From JAMXLO01 sp963818775 (GTDB lineage: Bacteria > Pseudomonadota > Alphaproteobacteria > Acetobacterales > Acetobacteraceae), in NCBI GenBank assembly GCA_963818775.1, contig CAWFUF010000010.1:62001-126000 (forward strand): DNA of 64,000 nt. The letters run 5' to 3'. This document shows, one piece after another, positions 1 through 6,543 of this stretch. The position numbers were made by a program, and so were the translations under genes. Position 1 is the first letter of the stretch; each line of letters starts with the position of its first letter. The notes beneath the pieces were generated by a model, which was not told where the DNA came from, searched no databases, and saw only the letters and a list, made by a program, of their open reading frames with translations.

Positions 1-234
1 TAGTCTTGGGAGTGCCAACCACTTGGGGTCCGGGACGTTCGTATTCAAGCCGCCGTCGCAACTCTTCAAACTGTCAGCGGCATCCGCGACCCGGTCTGAT
101 TGCGGACGTCGGCGAACTCGGCACCCGCGCTGCTGGTCGACACCCATTCAACAGGCAGCCTCTCGCGTGCATGGGTGGCCGCTGTCTGCTAGCTTCGCGC
201 AATCCACATGTTCGGCGCCAAAGGAGCCCTGACC
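1..234. other. Left edge, no gene supported
   Basis: No coding region is convincing before the enoyl-CoA hydratase gene. Open frames here lack family features and appear to be chance frames in GC-rich DNA. A Shine-Dalgarno-like AAAGGAG at 220-226 belongs to the downstream gene. Confidence 0.5.
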
Positions 235-1023
235 ATGCCCGTCGTCGAAACTGAGCGCCACGGCCAGATCCTGGTGGTGCGAATGAACCGGCCGGAGCGG
301 CTGAACGCGCTCAATCACGAAATGCGCACGGAGCTTGCGCAGACGTGGAGTGAATTTCGCCATAGCGACGAAATGGAAGTGGCGATCTTCACCGGCGCCG
401 GCCGCGCATTCTGCGCCGGCGAGGACATGAAGGAATTGCTGGCAAACGGCGCACCCGGTGGCAGGCGCCCGGCCATCGAGGACCCGTTCATGTCGGGTGC
501 GCTGGAAAAGCCGGTGATCGCCGCGGTGAACGGCTTTGCCATGGGTGGCGGCTTCATGCTGGTCGAGCGCACAGACCTGCGCGTCGCCGTCCGCGGCGCG
601 GTGTTCGAGGTGTCGGAGGCGAAGCGCTGGCTGCTCGGTGGTTACAACCACGGCCACATCGCCAACCTGCCGTATCCGATCGCGATGGAGATGGCACTTG
701 GTTTCCGCTTCACCGCCGAGCGGTTCTATGACGTGGGCTTCCTGAACCGCCTGGTCGACGCCGATGAGTTGTTGCCGAGTGCGCTCGCCATGGCGGAGCA
801 TCTGTTGACGCTGCCGCCGGCCTCGCGCGTCAACACCGTGCACATGATGCGACAGATGCGCCCGGCGCCGTCGGCGGATCAGCAACGGCTGGCGGACGCG
901 TTGCATGAGCATGGCGCCAAGAGCGACCTGATGGAATCGCGCGCAGCGTTTGCCGAGAAGCGGTCGCCGCGGTTCAAGGGCTGGGATGATCCGCAGGACC
1001 GCTATCGGCTTCCGAAGCTGTAG
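235..1023 (+). CDS. Enoyl-CoA hydratase/isomerase family protein
   Basis: Crotonase-fold protein of 262 aa, the normal length for the family. Such proteins hydrate or isomerise enoyl-CoA thioesters in the cytoplasm. The N-terminal MNRPERLNALN motif, the CoA/oxyanion-loop segment FCAGEDMKEL and the glycine-rich GFAMGGGFMLVERTDLRVAV segment are visible. The start at 235 is preferred over the in-frame ATG at 208 because AAAGGAG lies 8 bases upstream and because the family usually begins close to this point. Exact substrate is unknown: the superfamily covers hydratases, isomerases and thioesterases. It stands alone, with a convergent DUF427 gene just downstream. Confidence 0.88.
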   Translation: MPVVETERHGQILVVRMNRPERLNALNHEMRTELAQTWSEFRHSDEMEVAIFTGAGRAFCAGEDMKELLANGAPGGRRPAIEDPFMSGALEKPVIAAVNGFAMGGGFMLVERTDLRVAVRGAVFEVSEAKRWLLGGYNHGHIANLPYPIAMEMALGFRFTAERFYDVGFLNRLVDADELLPSALAMAEHLLTLPPASRVNTVHMMRQMRPAPSADQQRLADALHEHGAKSDLMESRAAFAEKRSPRFKGWDDPQDRYRLPKL

Positions 1024-1025
1024 CG

Positions 1026-1307
1026 TCAGCGGACCTCGACGTCCTCCCAGAAGCCGACGCGATCGCGCACCTGCGCCATCTTCGGCTGCGGCGCTTCATA
1101 GATCCAGGCGTTGCGCACGTGACGGACGCCGTCGATGACCACGTCGTAGAACTGCACGCCGTGCGGGCATTCACGATCATGGTCTGTCTTCGGTGCCTTC
1201 TCCAGCCAATCCATGCGAACCGCCGATGGCGGGAAGTAGTGGTAGCCGCCGGTTTCGACGATGTCGTCGCTGGCAGCGATCTGATGACCGTTGAGGACTG
1301 CTTGCAT
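1026..1307 (-). CDS. DUF427 domain protein
   Basis: A 93-aa protein that matches the small DUF427 family, recognised from the pattern of a short N-terminal strand, the GYHYFPPSAVRMDWLE segment, a CPHG turn and a C-terminal GFWEDVEV stretch. The molecular function of DUF427 is not established. The start at 1307 has GGAGG about 9 bases upstream on the minus strand; longer versions of this frame run into the GMC gene and are not credible. It converges with the enoyl-CoA hydratase gene, with only 2 bases between the stops. Confidence 0.8.
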   Translation of the reverse strand: MQAVLNGHQIAASDDIVETGGYHYFPPSAVRMDWLEKAPKTDHDRECPHGVQFYDVVIDGVRHVRNAWIYEAPQPKMAQVRDRVGFWEDVEVR

Positions 1308-1499
1308 CCGCCGGTTCCTCCTTGCTTGGAAGGGTATCCGGCAGAGAGCTAGCGCCGCGCGACAGTAACGACAACCCCCTGGCCTCTCCAGCGACGCATG
1401 CCTCGTCGTCGGCGACGCAGTGTTGCGATCGCTGCGAAAAGGCGAGACGCTAGCCGGGACGGCTATGAACCGGGGGAAATCGACGAAGGAGGGGAACCC

Positions 1500-3074
1500 A
1501 TGAAATATGACGTAGTGATCGTCGGCGGCGGAGCGGCTGGTTCGGTAATGGCCGGCCGATTGGCGGCAAACACGCATACTTCCGTGCTGTTGCTGGAGGC
1601 CGGGCCGGATTACCCCGATCCAGCTAATCTTCCCAACGAAATCAAGTTCGGTCACACGCGCTTCGCCGAAGCGCCGGATTCACAGCACAACTGGGCCTTG
1701 CGCGGCACCATCACCGAGGAGCAAGGCACGATCCACGTCGCGCAGGGCAAGGTGATCGGGGGAGGCTCGTCGATCAACGGTCAGGCCATGCAGCGGGGCT
1801 TCCGCGAGGATTTCAATTCTTGGGCGGCACTCGGCAACGATGAATGGTCGTACGACAAGATCCTGCCGTACTTTCGCAAATCGGAGCGTGACCTCGACAT
1901 TCAGGATGATTGCCACGGCTCGGATGGACCGATGCAGGTCAGGCGCCGTCAGTCAGGTCCCTGTCCTACCATCCAACAGGCCTTCCATGCAGCCTGTGTG
2001 CAGGCGGGGTACGGCACCACGAACGACACGAACGGCCTGCATCCCGCCGGCCTCGGTGTGTCGCCCTCGAACAATATCGATGGCGTGCGAATGAGCACGG
2101 CCATGACACATCTCAATCCGGTGCGCCACCATCTGAACCTGACGGTGCGGGGCGGCGTGTTCGTCCGTAAGATCCTGATCAGGGATGGCGAAGTCGTCGG
2201 GGTCGAAGCCGAGAGCGGAGGAGAAGTGTTCCAAGTCGAAGCGGGCCGAGTGGTGCTGAGCGCCGGGGCGATCAGATCACCGCATCTGCTCATGCTCTCA
2301 GGCATCGGTCCCGAGGATCAGCTACGGCAGTTCGGGATACCCGTGGTTTGTCATCTCCCTGGCGTGGGTCAGAACCTTTGGAATCACCTCAGCGCGCAGA
2401 TGACCTTCAAGGTCAAGGACGGCATCTCGCTCGAGGCGCACCGCGATGCGGTGCATTTTTGCTTGCACTACACCGCCGAAGGATCAAGCGCCGTCAACGA
2501 CATGCTCCTGAGGAGCAGCCCGGTCGTCGACGAACGGGAGGAGCGGTTTCCCGGTGTTCGAACCAAGTACTTGAGCGGGGATGTTCCTCCTGATCGGGTG
2601 GCACGGATCTCTTGTACGCTCGGGCTGCCCGACGGCTCGGGATACGTCAGGCTGGCCTCGGCCGATCCCAGCGTCCAGCCTACCTTCAACTACCGTTATC
2701 TCCAGCATCCAAATGACATTCGACGCGTGCGGGAGGGTCTGCGGTTGGCGACAAAATTGCTGCAGTCCGATGCGTATGAAGACGTGGTGGATCACCGGAT
2801 CCACCCCGCGGATGACATTCTGGCCAGCGACGACGCTCTGGACCTGTGGATCCGGCAAACCGTGGGCTCAGCCAGGCATGTTTCCGGGACCTGCAAGATG
2901 GGACCGGATACGGATCCGATGGCGGTGGTTGATCAGTATTGCAGGGTCAAGGGCGTCCAAGGATTGTCGGTGGTTGATGCGTCGGTGATGCCGCGCATTC
3001 CCAGGTCGGGTGGCGCACATGCAACGGTGATCATGATAGGCGAGCGCGCAGTCGAGTGGATTGCGGCGAATTAG
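1500..3074 (+). CDS. GMC family FAD-dependent oxidoreductase (choline dehydrogenase-like)
   Basis: A 524-aa glucose-methanol-choline oxidoreductase. It should oxidise an alcohol to an aldehyde with FAD. Seen: the N-terminal dinucleotide-binding motif VIVGGGAAGSVMAGRLA, the GGGSSINGQAMQRG FAD-contact segment, the second GMC signature around LSAGAIRSPHLLMLSGIGP, the HVSGTCKMG active-site region with the conserved His, and the C-terminal VVDASVMPRIP block. The start at 1500 follows GAAGGAGGGG, and the flavin motif begins within ten residues of it. The true substrate cannot be read from sequence; choline is only the best-known one. A GC-rich hairpin follows the stop. Confidence 0.9.
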   Translation: MKYDVVIVGGGAAGSVMAGRLAANTHTSVLLLEAGPDYPDPANLPNEIKFGHTRFAEAPDSQHNWALRGTITEEQGTIHVAQGKVIGGGSSINGQAMQRGFREDFNSWAALGNDEWSYDKILPYFRKSERDLDIQDDCHGSDGPMQVRRRQSGPCPTIQQAFHAACVQAGYGTTNDTNGLHPAGLGVSPSNNIDGVRMSTAMTHLNPVRHHLNLTVRGGVFVRKILIRDGEVVGVEAESGGEVFQVEAGRVVLSAGAIRSPHLLMLSGIGPEDQLRQFGIPVVCHLPGVGQNLWNHLSAQMTFKVKDGISLEAHRDAVHFCLHYTAEGSSAVNDMLLRSSPVVDEREERFPGVRTKYLSGDVPPDRVARISCTLGLPDGSGYVRLASADPSVQPTFNYRYLQHPNDIRRVREGLRLATKLLQSDAYEDVVDHRIHPADDILASDDALDLWIRQTVGSARHVSGTCKMGPDTDPMAVVDQYCRVKGVQGLSVVDASVMPRIPRSGGAHATVIMIGERAVEWIAAN

Positions 3075-3110
3075 CGGGGCGACACGCCCACATCCCCGGC
3101 CTCTGCCACC

Positions 3111-3137
3111 AACCCCCTCCCGCATGGGGAGGGGGTT
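3111..3137. terminator. GC-rich hairpin after the GMC gene
   Basis: Two 11-base arms (3111-3121 and 3127-3137) are perfect reverse complements around a 5-base loop. There is no clear T run, so rho-independent termination is not certain. A near-identical hairpin lies at 43521-43547 between two convergent genes, so this may be a dispersed intergenic palindrome of the genome. Confidence 0.5.
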
Positions 3138-3365
3138 GGGTCCGAGACCGACGCTGGAGGAATATTTCGAGTTTCGCGAACAGCTTGAGGCTCTCTTCGA
3201 ACGCTCGGTCGATCTCGGGATAGGCAGGTGCCGTGCCCAATCCATACGTCCGCGGTGCATCGCGCGCTCCCGCGAGTTGGTCTAAAAGGCGTGATCCCGC
3301 GCCTATCTTTAGGACGCGCGTGAGGCGGCGGATGCCATCGCCATTTTCGCGCAGATCAAAGGAAG

Positions 3366-3413
3366 AATTGGTCGGAGCGGCGGGATTTGAACCCACGACC
3401 CCCAGTCCCCCAG
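3366..3413. repeat. attL: displaced 3' part of tRNA-Pro
   Basis: These 48 bases are identical to 38602-38649, which is the 3' part of the intact tRNA-Pro gene (T-arm, variable region, anticodon 3' side) and the few bases beyond. Identity stops abruptly at both ends. Such a displaced tRNA 3' end, with a tyrosine integrase gene 165 bp further in, is the standard mark of site-specific integration into a tRNA gene. Confidence 0.93.
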
Positions 3414-3511
3414 TCGCACATTGGAGGGCGGCACCGGACGCCAGATACCGCCAAAAGCCCGGAAAACCGCGGTTTTGCCACACCCTGTCGTTGCGCGGCA
3501 GCACCTGACAT

Positions 3512-3542
3512 GGTATCCCGTTGGTATCCCGCTGGTATCCCG
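3512..3542 (+). repeat. Left arm-type repeats (three GGTATCCCG)
   Basis: GGTATCCCG occurs at 3512, 3523 and 3534, an exact 11-bp spacing, about one helical turn. The set lies between attL and the integrase start. The same motif at the same spacing lies inside the right end of the element. This is the layout expected for arm-type binding sites of a tyrosine recombinase. Confidence 0.7.
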
Positions 3543-3578
3543 GGGGCGCACGACGCCAACTGAGCGGAGCGGAATGAA

Positions 3579-4892
3579 ATGGCGCGGAAGCGAGTAACCG
3601 TGGAGGCGATCGCGGCCATGGCGCCGGGTGATGTCCTCTGGGATACCGAGCTTCGTGGCTTTGGTGTGCGCCATCGGATGCGAGATCGGATTTATCTCGT
3701 CAAGGCGCGAATCAAGGGGCGCCAACGCATTCTGACGATTGGCCGAGACGGGGAGGGCGCGTGGAAGCCGCAAAAGGCCCGGCACGAAGCGAAGCGACTG
3801 CTCGGGATCATCGCAAACGGGGAAGACCCCGCCGCCGAGCGCGACCAGGCAAGGAAGGCGCAGGATCTGGCTGCCTTCGCGGCGCGCTATCTTGCCGAGT
3901 ATGCCCGCCCGCACAAGAAAGTCCGTACCGTCACGGAAGACGAGCGGCTCCTGAGGCTGCACATTCTTCCTGTGCTGGGGAACAGCAAGGTTCGCGACAT
4001 CGGCAGGTCCGATGTGGCACGATTCCATCATGGCTTACGAGCAACGCCGGTTGCGGCCAACCGCGCATTGGCACTGCTGTCTGGCATCCTCGGCTGGGCG
4101 GAGAAGGTGGGCGAACGGACCGATGGCTCCAATCCTTGCCGGCACATCGAACGCTACCCGGAGAAACCGCGCGAGCGGCTGCTGACGGCTGCCGAGCTCG
4201 CTCGGCTGGGTGATGCTCTGGATCGCGCCGCACAGAGTTGGACGGACGCCAGCAAGGCGGCGTGGCGGGACGAATGCGAACGCCAAGCCGACACGGCGGA
4301 TCTGTTGCCGACAGCGCGGGCGGCCTGGATCAAGGCGCGCATGCCAGAGCGTGATACGCCTGAAGACTGGCGCGCGATTGCCGCGTTCCGATTGCTCATC
4401 TTCACGGGTGCCCGGCTGAGTGAAATTCTGACACTGCGCTGGGCATGGATTGATCTGACGCAAGGCGTAGCCCGACTGCCGGACAGCAAGACGGGTGCGA
4501 AGAACCTCTATCTGCCCCCGGGCGCACTCGCGGTGCTGGCTGCGTTGCCACACATGGTGGGCAATCCCTACATTCTCGCCGGCGATCGACCGGGCGGGCA
4601 TTTCGTCGGCATCCAGAAGCCTTGGCAACGGGTTCGCGCGCTCGCTGGGCTGTCCGATCTGCGCATCCACGACATGCGCCATGCGTTCGCATCCGCTGCG
4701 GTGGCGGGCGGCCACAGTCTGTTCATCGTCGGGAAGCTTCTTGGACACCGGCAGTCCAGCACGACCGAGCGATATGCCCATCTCGCGCCTGATCCTGCCA
4801 AGGCTGTTGCGGATCGCACGGCAGGACGGCTCGCGGACCTCTTAGGCGGGGGCAAGACACGATGGACGGCCGATCCGTCCGAATTGCCCTAA
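3579..4892 (+). CDS. int: Tyrosine site-specific integrase
   Basis: A 437-aa tyrosine recombinase that would integrate and excise the element at tRNA-Pro. Residues 1-85 resemble the DUF4102-type arm-DNA-binding domain; about 95-180 is the core-binding SAM-like domain; the C-terminal catalytic domain has Arg279 (FTGARLSEI), Lys304, His364/Arg367 (IHDMRHAF), His390 (LLGHRQSSTTERYAHL) and the nucleophile Tyr399. An unusual insert of roughly 50 residues (about 215-265) precedes the catalytic Arg box. The ATG at 3579 is the first sensible start and lies just after the arm-type repeats, so integrase binding there could also regulate its own expression. All catalytic residues are present. Confidence 0.95.
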   Translation: MARKRVTVEAIAAMAPGDVLWDTELRGFGVRHRMRDRIYLVKARIKGRQRILTIGRDGEGAWKPQKARHEAKRLLGIIANGEDPAAERDQARKAQDLAAFAARYLAEYARPHKKVRTVTEDERLLRLHILPVLGNSKVRDIGRSDVARFHHGLRATPVAANRALALLSGILGWAEKVGERTDGSNPCRHIERYPEKPRERLLTAAELARLGDALDRAAQSWTDASKAAWRDECERQADTADLLPTARAAWIKARMPERDTPEDWRAIAAFRLLIFTGARLSEILTLRWAWIDLTQGVARLPDSKTGAKNLYLPPGALAVLAALPHMVGNPYILAGDRPGGHFVGIQKPWQRVRALAGLSDLRIHDMRHAFASAAVAGGHSLFIVGKLLGHRQSSTTERYAHLAPDPAKAVADRTAGRLADLLGGGKTRWTADPSELP

Positions 4893-5053
4893 ATTAGGGC
4901 AGGCACCAACGACCAAGTGATCGATCAGCCCGGGGCTGCCAAGGGTTCGCCACCGCAGGTGTCGTCGGCGCCAAGGGCTCGTTGGGGTGTACCCACCTGG
5001 CGGGAAGGCCGGAGCCCGACGGCCAGGTGCCGCCGGGCAGATTGACGGCTGCC

Positions 5054-5077
5054 ATGATTTCGTGAATGATTTCGTAA
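5054..5077 (+). promoter_or_regulatory. Two tandem three-codon minigenes before the next ORF
   Basis: The decamer ATGATTTCGT occurs at 5054 and 5066. Each copy reads Met-Ile-Ser-stop in the same frame as the downstream gene, and each stop abuts the next ATG (TGAATG, then TAAATG at 5078). No Shine-Dalgarno sequence is visible directly ahead. It may be a translational leader or may simply be a short duplication. Confidence 0.4.
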
Positions 5078-5428
5078 ATGACGACTCACAAGGATGAGCA
5101 GCGGCGGCTGGACTACAAACTGCATCGGATTCGCCGGCCGAAGACGGTACAATGCCGGTGGTGTGGTGACAGGATCGTGGTCAACCCGCGCGGGCGGCTG
5201 CCGGATTTTTGCAGTGGGTCGCACCGGCAACTTGCGTATCAGCAACGGAAATGGCAGCGACCACACGCTGTTGCAGCCCTGGCAGATGACATCCACAGCG
5301 CGAAAGTGCGCGACGTAATCCACGAGGAGTTGCGCCGCATGAACCTTGTTCCCCAGTCTATGTCTCCGCCCGTACCCAGGCCGCGTCGCCGTCCCATGCT
5401 GAAACTCGTCGAACGAAACGACGAATAG
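5078..5428 (+). CDS. Small protein with CxxC zinc-ribbon-like motif
   Basis: A 116-aa basic hypothetical protein. It has CRWCGDRI followed about 19 residues later by DFCSGSHRQLAYQQRK, the Cys/His spacing of a small zinc-binding module often seen in short proteins of mobile elements (usual form FCS..CR..AYR). One expected Cys is replaced by His here, which could still bind zinc. A Pro/Arg-rich C-terminal tail follows. It has no close neighbours in an operon and starts directly after two tiny in-frame minigenes. DNA binding is a plausible guess, not shown. Confidence 0.6.
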   Translation: MTTHKDEQRRLDYKLHRIRRPKTVQCRWCGDRIVVNPRGRLPDFCSGSHRQLAYQQRKWQRPHAVAALADDIHSAKVRDVIHEELRRMNLVPQSMSPPVPRPRRRPMLKLVERNDE

Positions 5429-5589
5429 CACAAGTGTGGAATATAGATGTGCGGTGTCATCGTGCTACCGCACCCGCGTGGGCGCGCTCAGACCGTCGAG
5501 GCGGTTCCAGCATCCGAAAAGCCGCCCGGACCCGCGGGCAGAGCGGGCGAGTTGGGCCGTCAAACTGAGACGCCCGTTGCCGGCCCACC

Positions 5590-5715
5590 AGCGGGCCCAG
5601 GCGGCGTCTCTGATCCACTGCGTCAAACGCGGCTGCTCGCCGATAACCCCCGAAGCACCGCCGATCGGCGATTTATGGCGCGACACGCTCGATGGCGAGA
5701 TCGACGCCTTGGCGA
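5590..5715 (+). pseudogene. Degenerate fragment of a Gp157-like gene
   Basis: In one frame this stretch reads HQRAQAASLIHCVKR... and then GDLWRDTLDGEIDA, closely matching residues 19-52 of the Gp157-like protein encoded at 12634 (QQEQAATLIRSVRER... and PDLWRDTLDGESDA). The rest of that protein is absent, so this is a decayed partial duplication or a remnant of a second element. Confidence 0.6.
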
Positions 5716-5784
5716 CAAAACGAAGGCCCTTTTGTATTCGAACGCCGGGCTTGCGTTCTCGAAAAACTTGAGATAGAAAGCGGT

Positions 5785-6072
5785 ATGTCTATCGGCAGCC
5801 GAATTAGGGATGTGTTGACGGATTTGGAGCTGCTCAGGAAGAAGCTTGAGGCCATCCAGGTTGAAGCGGACTCCCGCGGCGAGGATGAGCTTACCGTAAA
5901 GAAGCCCAATGGCCGCCTCACGGAAGCAGGGATTCGCCGGCTCTATTCGATGATGCAAGCAGGCCACACCGACGCTGAGATCGCACGTGAGCTTTCGATC
6001 ATGCACTCGTCTGTTATCCCCTATCGCCAAAGATTCGTCGGCGAAAAGAGCAGAGGAAAGCGGCGCCCGTAG
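5785..6072 (+). CDS. Small helix-turn-helix-like protein
   Basis: A 95-aa protein. An N-terminal helical region (about 1-30, possibly coiled) is followed by a Resolvase/HTH-like segment, ERLTEAGIRRLYSMM-like in shape, with AGHTDAEIARELSIMHSSV as the likely turn and recognition helix. The ATG at 5785 is preferred because the upstream extension of the frame is not conserved-looking. It is probably a DNA-binding regulator of the element; it lies just before the AlpA-like gene. No specific family is claimed. Confidence 0.55.
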   Translation: MSIGSRIRDVLTDLELLRKKLEAIQVEADSRGEDELTVKKPNGRLTEAGIRRLYSMMQAGHTDAEIARELSIMHSSVIPYRQRFVGEKSRGKRRP

Positions 6073-6141
6073 GACATGACGGCCAACATCGTAGTGCCAC
6101 GTCAGGCCCACGATGCGCCGCGCCACTTGTGGAGCTCGCTG

Positions 6142-6495
6142 ATGACCATCCAGCCGTCCGACAAAGTGCTGTCAATCCGGCAGACCGCCGCGGTGATGAA
6201 CCTCTCCGTGCGTACCCTCGAGCGTCTCTGCCAGAGCGGTTCCGGACCACGGAAAATCCTGCTTTCCCCCGGCCGTGTGGGCTTCCGCGAGCGCGATGTG
6301 GTTGCATGGATCGATGGACGGCCTGTCAGCCCGACGCGCTCTCGACCGCGTTCGGACGAACGGCTCCAGCGGCGTCGAATCGCCCTAGTACCCCTGCACA
6401 GTGATTTTGACTCTTTGGACGGGCCGAGCCGACCAACTCGGGCACCCATGGACCGCGCAGATCAACCGGTCAAAATCACTGTGCAGAGGTACTAG
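6142..6495 (+). CDS. AlpA-like excisionase/regulator, 3' end altered by a MITE-like insert
   Basis: A protein of 117 aa as it stands. The first 65 residues have the winged-helix pattern of AlpA/MerR-like excisionase proteins: LSIRQTAAVMNLSVRTLERL followed by GFRERDVVAWID. Members act as integrase transcription activators or recombination directionality factors. GGAG at 6131-6134 sets the start at 6142. From about residue 82 the reading frame enters a 111-bp inverted-repeat element (6385-6495), which supplies the final residues and the stop, so the native C-terminus is probably lost. The DNA-binding domain looks intact. Confidence 0.75.
   Translation: MTIQPSDKVLSIRQTAAVMNLSVRTLERLCQSGSGPRKILLSPGRVGFRERDVVAWIDGRPVSPTRSRPRSDERLQRRRIALVPLHSDFDSLDGPSRPTRAPMDRADQPVKITVQRY
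6385..6495. mobile_element. MITE-like 111-bp element with 27-bp inverted repeats
   Basis: The arms 6385-6411 and 6469-6495 are reverse complements with one mismatch in 27 bases. Both outer ends are CTAG. The 57-bp centre has no coding sense. The structure is that of a miniature inverted-repeat element or an IS with its centre deleted. IS630-type transposases target TA within CTAG, so an IS630 relation is possible but not shown. A decayed IS630-family fragment lies elsewhere in the same island (near 18481). Confidence 0.7.
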
Positions 6496-6543
6496 TAGAT
6501 TGCCTAGCGTTACTCGCACCGAGCTACGCACCTATTCGCTCAA

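Larger units (their letters stand above)
3075..3578. other. Intergenic region with left element boundary
   Basis: Holds the GC-rich hairpin, the attL repeat and the left arm-type repeats. On the minus strand, about 3140-3360, a frame reading like a protein fragment is present (for example DRAFEESLKLFAKLEIFLQ), but it has no start codon and no recognisable family. It could be a decayed gene downstream of the original tRNA. Confidence 0.5.

Noticed and set aside
3140..3360. A minus-strand gene just outside attL
   Set aside because: The frame reads like protein but has no start codon or known family; recorded only as possible decay.
3512..3542. Short spaced repeats as a CRISPR or riboswitch
   Set aside because: Nine-base units at 11-bp spacing match integrase arm sites and recur at the other end of the element.
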